Positions 32,501-41,702 of a DNA stretch of 64,000 nucleotides are shown in pieces (positions within the stretch are counted from its first letter, which is position 1; the number at the start of each line of letters is the position of its first letter). The stretch lies in assembly GCA_946800325.1 (NCBI GenBank), contig OX326959.1:52664784-52728783 (forward strand), in the 5' to 3' direction. The translations under genes were made by a program, and so were the position numbers. Origin of the DNA: Luzula sylvatica. Taxonomy: Eukaryota > Streptophyta > Magnoliopsida > Poales > Juncaceae. Under the pieces are notes generated by a model. That model ran no database searches and was not told the origin of the DNA. It worked only from the letters and a program-made list of their open reading frames with translations.

Positions 32501-35500
32501 TTTACATGTAACTCACACTGGACAGAATTTGAAAAAATATTTGTTAATGGACAGAGACCCGAAGAAAGACCTGATTTGGTTACTCGAGTTTTCAAAATTA
32601 AATTAAATGAGCTAATACGAGATATAAAAGAAGAGCATTTTTTTGGAGAAGCAATATCAGGTACTATAATTGTTAACTTAAATTATTATTATTTTTATGA
32701 TCAAAAAAGAATTTCTAACAATTTTATTTTGTTATTGCTTTTCTATTGCTTAACTTTTTTTTTTAACTTTTTTCAGTGATATATAGTGTCGAATTTCAAA
32801 AAAGAGGTTTACCTCATGTACATATTATTATTTGGTTAGCACCACACAAAAAATTGAAAACTCCATGAGCATTGTATATTTTAAAAAAAACCAATAGGTA
32901 AATCAGGAGCAATGAAATCGATGGACGAAAACCAATAGGTAAATCGATTAACAAAACCATGAGCATTGTATATTTTAAAAAAAAAACTAATGAAATCACC
33001 ATCTGTTTTAACATATGTAGACGTTATAGGACAAATAAAAAGAATTAGACCTCTGCGAGAAGTACAAACAAAAAATGGGCCCGCGCTGGTACGAGACATC
33101 GAAATATGCGATCACAGGTACTGACACGTATATGACATGTAACCAATTCAAATTATATATAATGTAATTGTTTTCGATATGCAGAGCTAAAGTCATGAAA
33201 GTATCTGTTTGGAACGACAATGTCCTAAACTGCAATATCGATGACATTGTCGAAAAATCAAAAAATGAACCGATCATTGTTGCAATAAGCTCTATATTTG
33301 TCAATATGTACAATGGTAAAATATATAAAAAAAAAAAAAAAAAAAATTTAACATTCAGTTACAATTCAGTAAACATATATAATTATATAAGCTTCCATTT
33401 TCCTATAGGTATCAATCTCACAAGCTACTCTGCAACAAAAATGTTCTTCGACGAGTTCATACCTGATCATAATAATTTGAAAAACAGGTACAATTCAGAC
33501 TTCTTCGACGAGTTAAAATAATGGACATTCTTAAGATAATGGATATCCATTAGGATATCCATTCAGGATTTTGTAAATTATAGAATTTAGTCCTCTAGCT
33601 TTCTTTATTTGTATTTATAAGATAAACATTATAAAACCTAGATTTGTAAGAAACTTTGAGTAATTTTGTGCAATTTAATCCTCTATCTTAACAATAACCA
33701 AATCTTATTCTCAAAAAATGCAGATATCCCGTTCTTCCAATACCAAATGAAAACGCATCTGCCCAATACAAAAATGAAGCAACCGAACAAACAACAATCA
33801 ACGAATTACTTCAGAGTTACAACAATAACCAGGTAAAACATCAAGATAAATTTTTTTGAACTTAAATAAAAATAACACGTTTGATCACTGATTTTTTAAA
33901 CGCAGGAAAAAACATACAAAATCACATGCAAAATAATGAACATTCTCAAGGTCTCAGGATGGTACTATGATGCATGCAAAGAAGACAAATCACGTGTCCA
34001 AATCAAAGAAGGTCAAAACTGGTGCGAAAAATGCAAAACAACACCAGCAGCAATTGTACCATGGTAACATCACCAAAAAAAATTACTTCTTTATTATGAA
34101 AAAAATCCAATATATCCGTTTTTTTCAGGTACAAAATAACAACAGTAGTTTCTGATGATGGTTCTCAATTCGCAAATTTCGTGGTCATCGGTAAAAAAGC
34201 AGAGAAGCTCATTGGCTGTTCTGTTGAAGATCTCCAAATTCAGCACGATCCATTGACGTGTGGACCATTTCCCAAGAAAATAGAGGAACTCAAAGGACAA
34301 GAATTTACGTTCACATTCAAGTATTCCAAATCAAGTCCTTCATTTGGACGTCCTCTTTTCGCGGTTAATGACATTAAGAAACCAACTGATCAAAGTGAAG
34401 AAACTCAGACGGATGATGAACTTGACCATCCAGCATTCCTTACTGCTCCGCCAAAGAACTCAGTCCAGATTCTCGCCGCAAACAAAAACACCCCTCCCAA
34501 AATTCCACACACTCCAATCAAATCTGTAGGATCAAAGAGAACCGCTGATAAGTAAAATCAAATCATTTAAAAAAAAAAAATTATCTATTGCAGATTATAA
34601 ACTACTAAACTAAACGAATTTCAAATGCAGCAATACCACGACACACGGAAAACAGAAGATTGACGACAATAGCAGCAAAGGAAAAGACTCATCAAAAAAA
34701 AATCCCTCGAAGAAATTGATCATAAGGTAAAACAAAAATAAAGAAAATACCAAATCAATTAACTAATTAAAAAAACTCATATATTTTATTCATAAATTAT
34801 AGGGATAGCCAAACATGATATGCAAAAAAAAAAATGGAAGCAAAAAAATTTTGAGTATATATGGCCACCATATATTGTTACAGCCAAAATGTTACTTTTT
34901 AGTATTAGTGGTTGATTTATCTATGTTAATTACGGTTTTATTTTGTACTATTCGAACTTTAATATGCTTTTGTTTTGTAATATTCTGACTTTAGTATGAC
35001 TATTTAGTTAATCTATCTATGATATTTAGGATTTTGTGTTGTGCTTCTACCACTTTAATTAACTATTTACTCCAAGTTAATAATGTTGTTACTTTGATGT
35101 CTATTCTATTTAACATAACTATTTAAATAAAATGTTTCATATTACTATTTAATTATATCTAATCCAATGAGTAACTTAGCATTATCGTTTTGTTTTTCTT
35201 TTATAATTCTCTCCTATTCATTCTTCAAAAGCTTAATATTATCTTCATCCAATGAATTGCTACGTCCTACTAATTGCTTGGCAAAATACTTATCAACATA
35301 TGCTTCATCCTTTTGCACATTAATATTTTACATATGAAATAACATACAATATTTTGTTTCTGTATATAACTTACACCTATATATATAAATAACCAAATAC
35401 AAAAAAATGCCAAATACTTATATATGTAACTTAACACACATACAATAAAAAAAAAAACAATTAATGATTATTTCCAATTCATTCCTATACATGGACATCT

Positions 35501-37564
35501 TCAACTTTTAATTAATTTATATGCAAATGACATATAACAAAACAAACACAACACATGAAAACTTTGACATACTTATACAAAAATTTTGTTTCAAAACAAC
35601 AATACATAGAAAAAAAAAAAAATTTACCCGCGCATTTGCGCGGGGGGTAAAGCTAGTGTTAGTAAATGGCAACGTGACCTATGGAATCACATTTATTGTT
35701 ATTATTTTCTATTTTTATTATATTCAAATTATACTTACGGATTATTTGTTATATATATATATAGGAACGTGATCAATGTCCAACACTTTTGTTTGGCCAA
35801 CGTCGGCGAACGATATTTATTATCCTAAATCTAAATATTATAATCGAATTTCAATCGTATAAATATTATCTATATCATCTAGATATGACGTAGAATGAAT
35901 TTTGTATAATTTTTATTTTTCTATCTAACAAAATCGATAACATATTTTCACAGGCGTCCATTTAAGTATTTTTTTAGATTTTCATGAAGAAAAATTCGAA
36001 ACCTAGTAAACATTCATCCTAAACCTAGCTATATGATTTAAATTAAATCCGAAGCAAAAAATTCAAATTTCAGAATTTATTTAATGATGATTAATGTTGT
36101 AAATATTTTCGACCATTAATTTTTTTTTCAAATGATATAAATCATATCTACACGGTTAAAATTCGATTTTAATATTTATATTTAATGAAATAAATGTTGT
36201 TGGCCGACGTTGGCCAAACAAAAATGTTGGTCATTGATCATATTTTATATATATATTATTTGTAGATAAATAATATACGAGACAACATAAATAGTATATT
36301 AAAATACTATGTTACACTAAACAACAGTATATATGATGTACATAGATTGACTTCAAGATTTTGGCAAGACATGTCAAATTTCGAAATTCAAATTTATTGA
36401 AATTCTTCAAATAAAACATATCTATAGCTAATATTTCTGACCACAAGTATCTTGCTAGGTCAGTTTTGTGTAGCAGCAGGAAACTCAATAGTTGCAGGAA
36501 ACCAATATATGAATATCAGGAAACTATGGTAGCAGAAAAAATGCAAAAACTGCGATTGTAGGATGTTTAAAAGGTGTTTGATGAAAACTTAGGATTGTTG
36601 TTGTTGTTGTGGTTGTTGTTGTTGTTGTTGTTATTATTATTATTATTATTATTTCTAAATACATTTTAAATTATTTTCAACCATTAAATTAAATAATACA
36701 TACATTTATATGCAATTGCACACCAGAGCTTTTGGTACAATTATATTAAGCCATTAATTTATTGCGTAAAAAAAATCATGTGAAAAAACACAAATTTAAA
36801 TCATATTATAATATTTAATTATCACTCATATTATAATATTATAATCATGCGACAAAAATAAATCTTACCAATAATTCAAATTGGTATATTTTAGATAGTA
36901 CAAACGGAAGAAAAGTAATTTATAATATCAGAGAATATTATTTTTGACGCCATTATTTTTAATACCATTAATTTTTAGAGAATATACCGATACGAATACG
37001 GTATACCGATAAGTAATTTATATATTATAAAACAAATATTTTTTGTATACTCATTCACACGTTTTAAATACCAATGAAGCAATAATTAAAAAAAAACAAA
37101 TTAAGCAATAATTAGGAAATGAATAATATATTTCATAATTGTATTATTTCTTATGAAATTGTATAACTATCATATTTATTTTTTAATCATATAAAAAAAA
37201 TTCACTAAATAGATTATTATTATTGTTAATTTCTAAATACATTTTAATTATGCATTAATTTTTTAATTAGTATTATTATTATTAATTTCTAAATACATTT
37301 TAATTATGAATTAATTAATAATAATTATTATTAATTTCTAAATACATTTTTAATTATGTATTAATTTTTTTTGTTATTATTATTATTTTCTAAATATATT
37401 TTAATTATGTATTAATCTAATATTAGTATTATTATTAATTTCTAAATACATTTTAAATTATGTATTACTTTATTATTATTATTATTTTCTAAATATATTT
37501 TTAATTATGTTTTATTTATTCTTCTTCTTCTTCTTCTTATTCTTGTTATTATTATCATCATCAT

Positions 37565-37597
<33 letters not shown>

Positions 37598-38283
37598 TAT
37601 TATTATTATTCCGAATACATATACAAATATAATATCCGATAATATTAACGAATAAATACATCTTAAATTTTACTAGTTAAGTAAATATTAACAAATTACT
37701 ATCAATTATCAATTAAGTCTAAAATTATTGAAGGGTATACATGTTTATTATAATAATAAACTCATGACACCAATCATTCTCTCTCCTTTCCTGAGAAAAA
37801 TCCAATCCGATTGGATTTTTCAAAACTCAAGAAAAAGCATGCTTTCCTCCAATCCTAGACTTCCTATGCCCAATTCCACAAATGAATTTTTGATCACCGA
37901 ACATCATTTTTTAAAAGTTAGAGCATCCCAAACATTCCACTAAAACTTACCTTCCAAACTTTTAGGGCGTGTTTGCTAGGTCAGTTTTGTGTAGCAGCAG
38001 GAAACTCATAGTAGCAGGAAATCGATATTGAATATCAGGAAACTCTGGTAGCAGGAAAATGCAAAAACTATGAGTGTAGGATGTTTAAAAGGTGTTTGAT
38101 GAAAATCATAGGATTAGATGTAGGAAATGAATAAAATATCCTATAATTGTATTGTTTCTAATTAAATTTTATAACTATCATATGTATTCTTACATATTAT
38201 TAATTGCTAATTGAATTATAATAATAATTATTATTAGTTTCTAAATGCATTTATTATTATTACTACTACTATTATTATTATTA

Positions 38284-38333
<50 letters not shown>

Positions 38334-38378
38334 TTCTAAATACCTTTTTAATTACGTATTAATTATTATTATTACTAC

Positions 38379-38423
<45 letters not shown>

Positions 38424-38813
38424 CATTAATTTCTAAATACCTTTTTAATTATGTATTAATTATTATTATTATTATTATTATTATCATTAATTTCTAAATA
38501 CATTTTTAATTATGTATTAATTATTATTGTTGTTGTTGTTGTTATCATTAATTTCTAAATACATTTTTAATTATGCATTATTTGTTATTATTGTTGTTAT
38601 TTTTTGTTGTTACTGTTGTTTTTGTTGTTGTTATTATTAGAGTTATTGTTATTATTATTTTTGTTGTTATTAGTAGTATTATTATTTTTATTATAGTTAT
38701 TAGTTTGTTAATTAATTTTAATTATGTACGAATTATTATTATTATTATTGATTTCGGATATATTTTTAATTATGTATTAATTTATTATTATTATTAATTT
38801 CTAAATATATTTA

Positions 38814-38864
<51 letters not shown>

Positions 38865-40797
38865 TTATTAAGAATAATAATTTCTTGTCTCTTTCATCAA
38901 AACTAGCAAAAATCCAATCTTAGATAAGTTTTCAATACCCAACAAAATGAATGCTTTTCCTAGGATTTGGTAAGTTTTATACTTCCTACTAATGATCCGA
39001 ACACCAATTTTGCAAAACCATAGAAACTCTTGCTTACTTAACTTCCTAGGGTCAAAAACTACAACACCGAACAGGGCCTTAGGGCATCTACTACGCCTTC
39101 ACAACTTCTCACACACATTCCATGATTTCGAGAAAATTTAGTGGAAGTAACTAGTAATTTTGTTAATTTCAATATGAAAATATTTGAATAATTAGGTTAA
39201 ATTACTATGAAAATTACCCATTTTTTTGTTTTGTTGTGTAAAATATATTTGACTGATTTGTATATTTTTTTGAAATCATCAAAAAAATATCATATTTAAT
39301 ATGGATCGTGTCTATTTTGTTCTGGATCCTATCCCACTCAGTTTTGCCGAAACATTTTTTTCTAGTTACACAAACAAAGCAGTTATTAAAAAGTCTTATA
39401 TTTTCATTGTTAGTAAAATATAATATTGTAATTATAGCGATTATAACAAAAATATCTTTCATCGGAACATATGTTCCTCCTTCCTAAATCCTCCCGCAGC
39501 AATGAATTTGTTGGCATTTGTGTTTTGATCAAACAAATAAAACAAAAATATTTGTCAAATTAGAATATTTTATAATTTATAACAGGTTAATTTACTTATT
39601 TATTATATATTTACTTTGCGCATACTCATTTAATATATATTCATGTAATAAATCGAGTCAATTTATTCATTGAATATGAGATTGCTCCTTAAACTATATC
39701 CGCAAGGTTGAATGATGTGGATATCTTTTGATAAATAATTTAAATCATGTAATAAATCGAGTCAATTGATTGTCAAACATAAATTATAATAATCAAATTA
39801 TAAATTAAAATATCTGAATTAAAGTATTCAATTAACATTTAAATGGCATGCAAGGTCATCAAATTTTATGAAATAGTATTCAATTTAATTCATGATTTTG
39901 GGTATTTAGAAGGGTGTATCACAAATTTTATTTTTTATGGATATTTTATTTTTGATGAACAATTTAAATTTCATATTTAGCATATTATTCATTAATAAAT
40001 ACACTTGAAAATTTATTTTAAATTTCATATTTAGCAAAAATGACGTAGGATAGAACTCTCCCTAATACATTAAGCCAATAAAAAAATATACTGACCTTGC
40101 AAATTGAGAAAATTTCATGAAGAAAATAAACTTCATGACCCCCAAGCCCAAAAACACCTTGTCCAACGACACCCTTATCTTTCCCAGCTAAAAACTCAAT
40201 TTCCTTTTTTACCCTGTCTACCACCTTTCCATGAATATCCCCTTCCATAAACCCTGTAAAATAACCTCCGAAAACCCTAATTTCTCCCCCCACCACTTTC
40301 TCCACCCCTAAATACTCCTTCAGAAACCCTTCAACCATAACTCTAGGCATCGAAGTAAAACAAACCCTAGTTTTAAACCTCTCCAAAACATCGAACGCCT
40401 CAAAACCAACATCATCGAGAAAATGTTTCGGCAAAACTGCCCTTCCGAGTCTAAACCTTTCGGCTCTCACTCCACAAAATGCAACCATCGTCATGATAGT
40501 TAAGCCCATTTCATGGCTAAGGATACAAATCAAGGGGTACATTAGTAAAAGCAACAATCCTCTGAGAAATGAACCGGCTTCGAGAGCGACAAGCATGAAA
40601 TAAGAAAAACTGGAGGTTGAACGGAGGAGACCACCTTCTAGTTCAAAGACTAAGTGCCGAGGGGCATCTGAGCCGGTACCGAGAGAGTCGAGTGAAGGGC
40701 ATTTTTGTATTTTTAGGTTGGTTGAAGGACCAAACTTTAGAATTCTTTGGAGGAGTTCGTACAAGAAGAGGAATGATCTAACTAACTTGGGACCCAT
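23598..40797 (-). CDS. sn-glycerol-3-phosphate acyltransferase, GPAT1/2/3-like
   Basis: Two minus-strand exons, 40797-40096 and 24554-23598, join in phase 0 to a 552-residue protein. They are separated by a 15,541-bp intron (GT donor at 40095, AG acceptor at 24555). Exon 1 (234 residues) is the HAD-like N-terminal domain. Exon 2 (318 residues) is the PlsC-type acyltransferase, with NHRTLLD (His360, Asp365) and CPEGTTCREP (412-421), the acceptor and glycerol-3-phosphate binding motifs of land-plant GPATs. The HAD motif reads FELEGGLL (51-58), without the catalytic aspartates. This matches the GPAT1/2/3 and GPAT5/7 groups, which lack phosphatase activity, and not GPAT4/6/8. Hydrophobic segments at about 77-93 and 276-313 suggest membrane anchoring. 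The join SICK/EVYLACEVAKLKWQTLP matches the family. These enzymes make lysophosphatidic acid or 2-monoacylglycerol precursors for extracellular and membrane lipids. Confidence 0.92.
25190..25312. repeat. tandem repeat, about 56-bp unit
   Basis: About two and a half copies of a unit containing AATAATAAATGTAAGCAAAC and TTATATGATATGAAGATA lie in the GPAT intron, just left of the Helitron. Confidence 0.75.
25370..25460. repeat. tandem repeat at the Helitron left side
   Basis: Three copies of a 30 to 36-bp unit containing TTTTCCCCTCTTCTCATGCT, two followed by GCCACGTCA, lie head to tail. Confidence 0.85.
25640..25795 (+). repeat. direct duplication of a 76-bp T-rich unit
   Basis: Blocks starting TTCCTTCTTGG at about 25641 and 25717 share TTGGTTTT and CTTTGTTGGTGT in order. 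This duplication explains a repetitive hydrophobic reading frame (25567-26037), which is not accepted as a gene. Confidence 0.7.
26341..26432 (+). ncRNA. covarying hairpin motif, copy A
   Basis: A 24-bp stem (arms 26341-26364 and 26373-26396, all paired with two G:U) encloses the loop AGGCCGGA. The box TACTGAGGT lies 27 nt downstream (26424-26432). The stem sequence differs from copies B and C but pairs fully. No known RNA family is recognised; an RNA role is inferred from pairing alone. Confidence 0.55.
27002..27479 (+). repeat. 239-bp direct tandem duplication
   Basis: The second unit starts at 27241 and is almost identical to the first (for example AAGCAACAG versus AAGCAGCAG at the start). 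It is noncoding sequence of the Helitron. Confidence 0.9.
27540..28140 (+). repeat. nested tandem repeats with TTCAGTTTTCCGGTGC core
   Basis: The core GCTAATTCTTCAGTTTTCCG occurs at about 27560, 27633, 27860 and 28107. It alternates with a block containing TTTAACTTATC and AAAGCAAAAGCTCAT. Local duplication at two scales is evident. Confidence 0.8.
28380..28463 (+). ncRNA. covarying hairpin motif, copy B
   Basis: A perfect 16-bp stem TATTTATTTTTTAGGA/TCCTAAAAAATAAATA (28380-28395, 28404-28419) encloses the loop AAGCCGGA. TACTGAGGT follows at 28455-28463, 35 nt after the stem. The region between contains ATTGATCTCAAT, also seen in copy C. Confidence 0.55.
28785..29754 (+). repeat. alternating array of structured hairpins X and Y (4 each) plus Z (2)
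   Basis: X hairpins (stem CTGAACT/AGTTCAG) lie at 28898-28942, 29209-29253, 29421-29465 and 29624-29668. Y hairpins (stem CAACTTAAG/CTTAAGTTG, outer stem AATCAAT/ATTGATT in the last three and CAAT/ATTG in the first) lie at 28971-29026, 29280-29339, 29491-29550 and 29695-29754. X and Y share the core GAATGGATTRCCTTCYCC. Z hairpins (ATGAGTTG/CAACTCAT) lie at 28785-28838 and 29097-29150. Sequence changes in X1, Y1, Y2 and Z2 are all kept as G:U pairs on the plus strand. Confidence 0.8.
29755..31050. other. noncoding Helitron sequence upstream of Rep
   Basis: Apart from hairpin copy C there is no recognisable feature in this AT-rich stretch. It presumably contains the Rep promoter. Confidence 0.4.
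30497..30580 (+). ncRNA. covarying hairpin motif, copy C
   Basis: The arms 30497-30512 and 30521-30536 pair over 16 bp with one U:G, around the loop AAGCCGGA. TACTGAGGT is at 30572-30580, again 35 nt downstream. It is close to copy B in sequence, with the single stem change kept as a wobble. Confidence 0.55.
31051..32868 (+). pseudogene. Helitron Rep protein, truncated before the helicase
   Basis: Three exons (31051-31162, 31263-32660, 32777-32868; GT...AG introns) join in frame to 533 residues. The N-terminus has cysteine pairs (CEYCSTRFW and later YNLCC) like the zinc-finger region of Helitron proteins. The Helitron_like_N domain follows, with LLFPYGEDGYH, then the replication-initiator motifs PDLFVTFTCNSHW and GLPHVHIIIW, the HUH metal-binding motif. 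The frame stops 16 codons after the HUH motif, before the catalytic tyrosines, and the Pif1-type helicase domain is absent. Intact family members exceed 1,200 residues. The coding sequence up to the break is undamaged, so the deletion that joined it to the RPA-like gene looks fairly recent. It cannot mobilise the element by itself. Confidence 0.9.
32850..32992 (+). repeat. junction between Rep and RPA-like genes with a 92-bp duplication
   Basis: CCATGAGCATTGTATATTTT occurs at about 32863 and again at 32957, and AACCAATAGGTAAATC occurs twice between them. The duplicated piece marks the site where helicase and downstream sequence were lost. Confidence 0.7.
32990..34818 (+). CDS. RPA1-like single-strand DNA binding protein of the Helitron
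   Basis: Eight exons join in frame to 379 residues: 32990-33117, 33185-33315, 33409-33487, 33724-33832, 33906-34063, 34129-34551, 34631-34726 and 34803-34818. It has an OB-fold start (YVDVIGQIKRIRPL, RDIEICD), the second half of that fold (VWNDNV), then the RPA1 C-terminal fold (WYYDAC, WCEKCK) and a Lys/Ser-rich tail. Plant Helitrons commonly carry such a gene, thought to protect single-stranded transposition intermediates. It lacks the N-terminal and DBD-A folds of cellular RPA1. The first CxxC of the zinc ribbon is degenerate (CKED). The start at 32990 is the first ATG in frame after the deletion junction, so the natural N-terminus may be lost. Confidence 0.85.
34819..35620. other. Helitron 3' noncoding region
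   Basis: AT-rich sequence without features lies between the RPA-like stop codon and the terminal hairpin. Confidence 0.5.
35627..35656 (+). other. Helitron 3' terminal hairpin and CTAG end
   Basis: The stem CCCGCGC/GCGCGGG (35627-35633, 35638-35644) with loop ATTT is followed by CTAG at 35653-35656 and a T. This is the canonical Helitron right terminus inserted at an A/T site. Confidence 0.93.
35770..36240. mobile_element. TIR element (MITE), 471 bp
   Basis: The termini match over about 38 bp with two differences. They begin TGATCAATG and contain TTTTGTTTGGCCAACGTCGG. No coding sequence is present. A target duplication could not be decided because both flanks are TA-rich. Confidence 0.8.
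36449..37893. mobile_element. microsatellite-filled MITE, copy 1
   Basis: The left part (GCTAGGTCAGTTTTGTGTAG and AGGAAACT repeats) matches copy 2 at 37974. The right part is more diverged (GAACATCATTTTTT). The interior has repeated TTTCTAAATACATTTTAATT blocks separated by TTA/ATT trinucleotide runs. Confidence 0.65.
37967..39079. mobile_element. microsatellite-filled MITE, copy 2
   Basis: The ends GGGCGTGTTTG and CCGAACAGGGCC resemble the inverted ends of plant hAT-type MITEs. The interior (38228-38880) is mostly (TTA)n with at least seven intervening TTTCTAAATAC blocks. A target duplication was not resolved. Confidence 0.65.
38228..38880. repeat. compound TTA/GTT microsatellite
   Basis: Long runs of TTA, TTG and ACT trinucleotides are broken at intervals of 50-100 bp by AATTTCTAAATACATTTTTA. 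It yields poly-Leu and poly-Ile frames that are not genes. Confidence 0.9.
39080..40095. other. GPAT intron next to exon 1
   Basis: AT-rich intron sequence; no gene or bounded repeat was recognised. Confidence 0.5.
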
Positions 40798-40830
40798 TTT
40801 TTATGAGAGGAAGAACAACGAGAACAAGTG

Positions 40831-40842
40831 AATATATATAAG
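40831..40842 (-). promoter_or_regulatory. TATA box of the GPAT gene
   Basis: CTTATATATATT on the minus strand lies about 35 bp before the start codon at 40797. If used, the 5' UTR is only about 5-15 nt. Confidence 0.5.
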
Positions 40843-41697
40843 GAAATTATACATGCCCCTGAAATGCACTCTACCATCCGATTGAATCACCCTACGTCAG
40901 CGACATGGGGGGATGTGCCATGATGTTGATTGGCAAATCCCATTTTATCCGTCATTTTGTCACTCAATTAATGTAGCTCTCAATTAACTGTTAATTATAA
41001 TTTATAACTAAATTGATAATCAAATCAAATTCATTCCAATTAATAGTTAAAAAAATTATAATTAACGAGACATTAATTTCACAATACAATTAATTAACAA
41101 TATGATTAATAATTAGAATTATATATCAAAATTAAAAAACACAATTAATATATATAATTTACAAATATATACTAATTTAATTAATAAATATATAAATTGA
41201 CAAAATATTGGATAAAAACACTTTTCAATTATGATTATTCACAAATAAGGCAAAACAATTTTCGACTAAATACATAATTTTGTGTATGCATTTATTTTCA
41301 ATTGACAATTAACTTAAAATTAGCAAATTTTATAGTCCATTAGTTACATTAAACCATCAATTAATCAACTAATACAATTAACTAATATCATAATATTTTA
41401 GTAAAAAATTATGTATCAATTTAGATATGTTTCATAATTTTTTAACTAAATTAGTTATTAATTAGAAGTTATCAGAAAAAAAAAATAACATTCAAATATA
41501 ACTTCACATTAAGAATCATATGGAATTTCCATAAATTAAACCAATCAGTAATTAGCAAACTGCATAATTAACTAAATTTATATACATTTAATTCACAATT
41601 AACTCTTTTTTAAAATAAGTATAAATATATCCATTAAATACAATTTACAAACAAACTGCTAATCGAAGTAAAAAAAAACTCAAAACGAAAATTACAA
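40843..41697. other. upstream region of the GPAT gene
   Basis: AT-rich sequence rich in TTAATTA. It would contain the GPAT promoter. No other gene is seen before the copia LTR at 41703. Confidence 0.45.
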
Positions 41698-41702
41698 TCT
41701 CG

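Larger units (their letters stand above)
25362..35656 (+). mobile_element. large Helitron, defective
   Basis: The right end is diagnostic: a hairpin CCCGCGC-ATTT-GCGCGGG followed by GGGTAAAGCTAG and a flanking T. Inside are a Helitron Rep gene, truncated before the helicase, and an RPA1-like gene, the usual cargo of plant Helitrons. The left end is uncertain. I place it near 25362, where TCTGAATATTTTCCCC leads into CTGCCACGTCA repeats typical of Helitron left ends, but the preceding base is T rather than the usual A. The 5.6 kb before Rep is noncoding and full of structured repeats. Confidence 0.85.
24555..40095 (-). other. 15.5-kb intron of the GPAT gene
   Basis: The donor AAG/GTCAG follows codon 234 and the acceptor ATTAG/GAGGTA precedes codon 235. 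Nearly all of the intron is transposon sequence: a Helitron on the opposite strand, a TIR element, two microsatellite-rich MITEs and simple repeats. Family members usually have a short intron at about this position. Confidence 0.85.

Noticed and set aside
35521..35772. 83-residue frame across the Helitron end
   Set aside because: It runs through the terminal hairpin into the flank and cannot be a conserved gene.
38245..38797. Poly-Leu and poly-Ile/Val open frames
   Set aside because: These are translations of TTA and GTT microsatellites.
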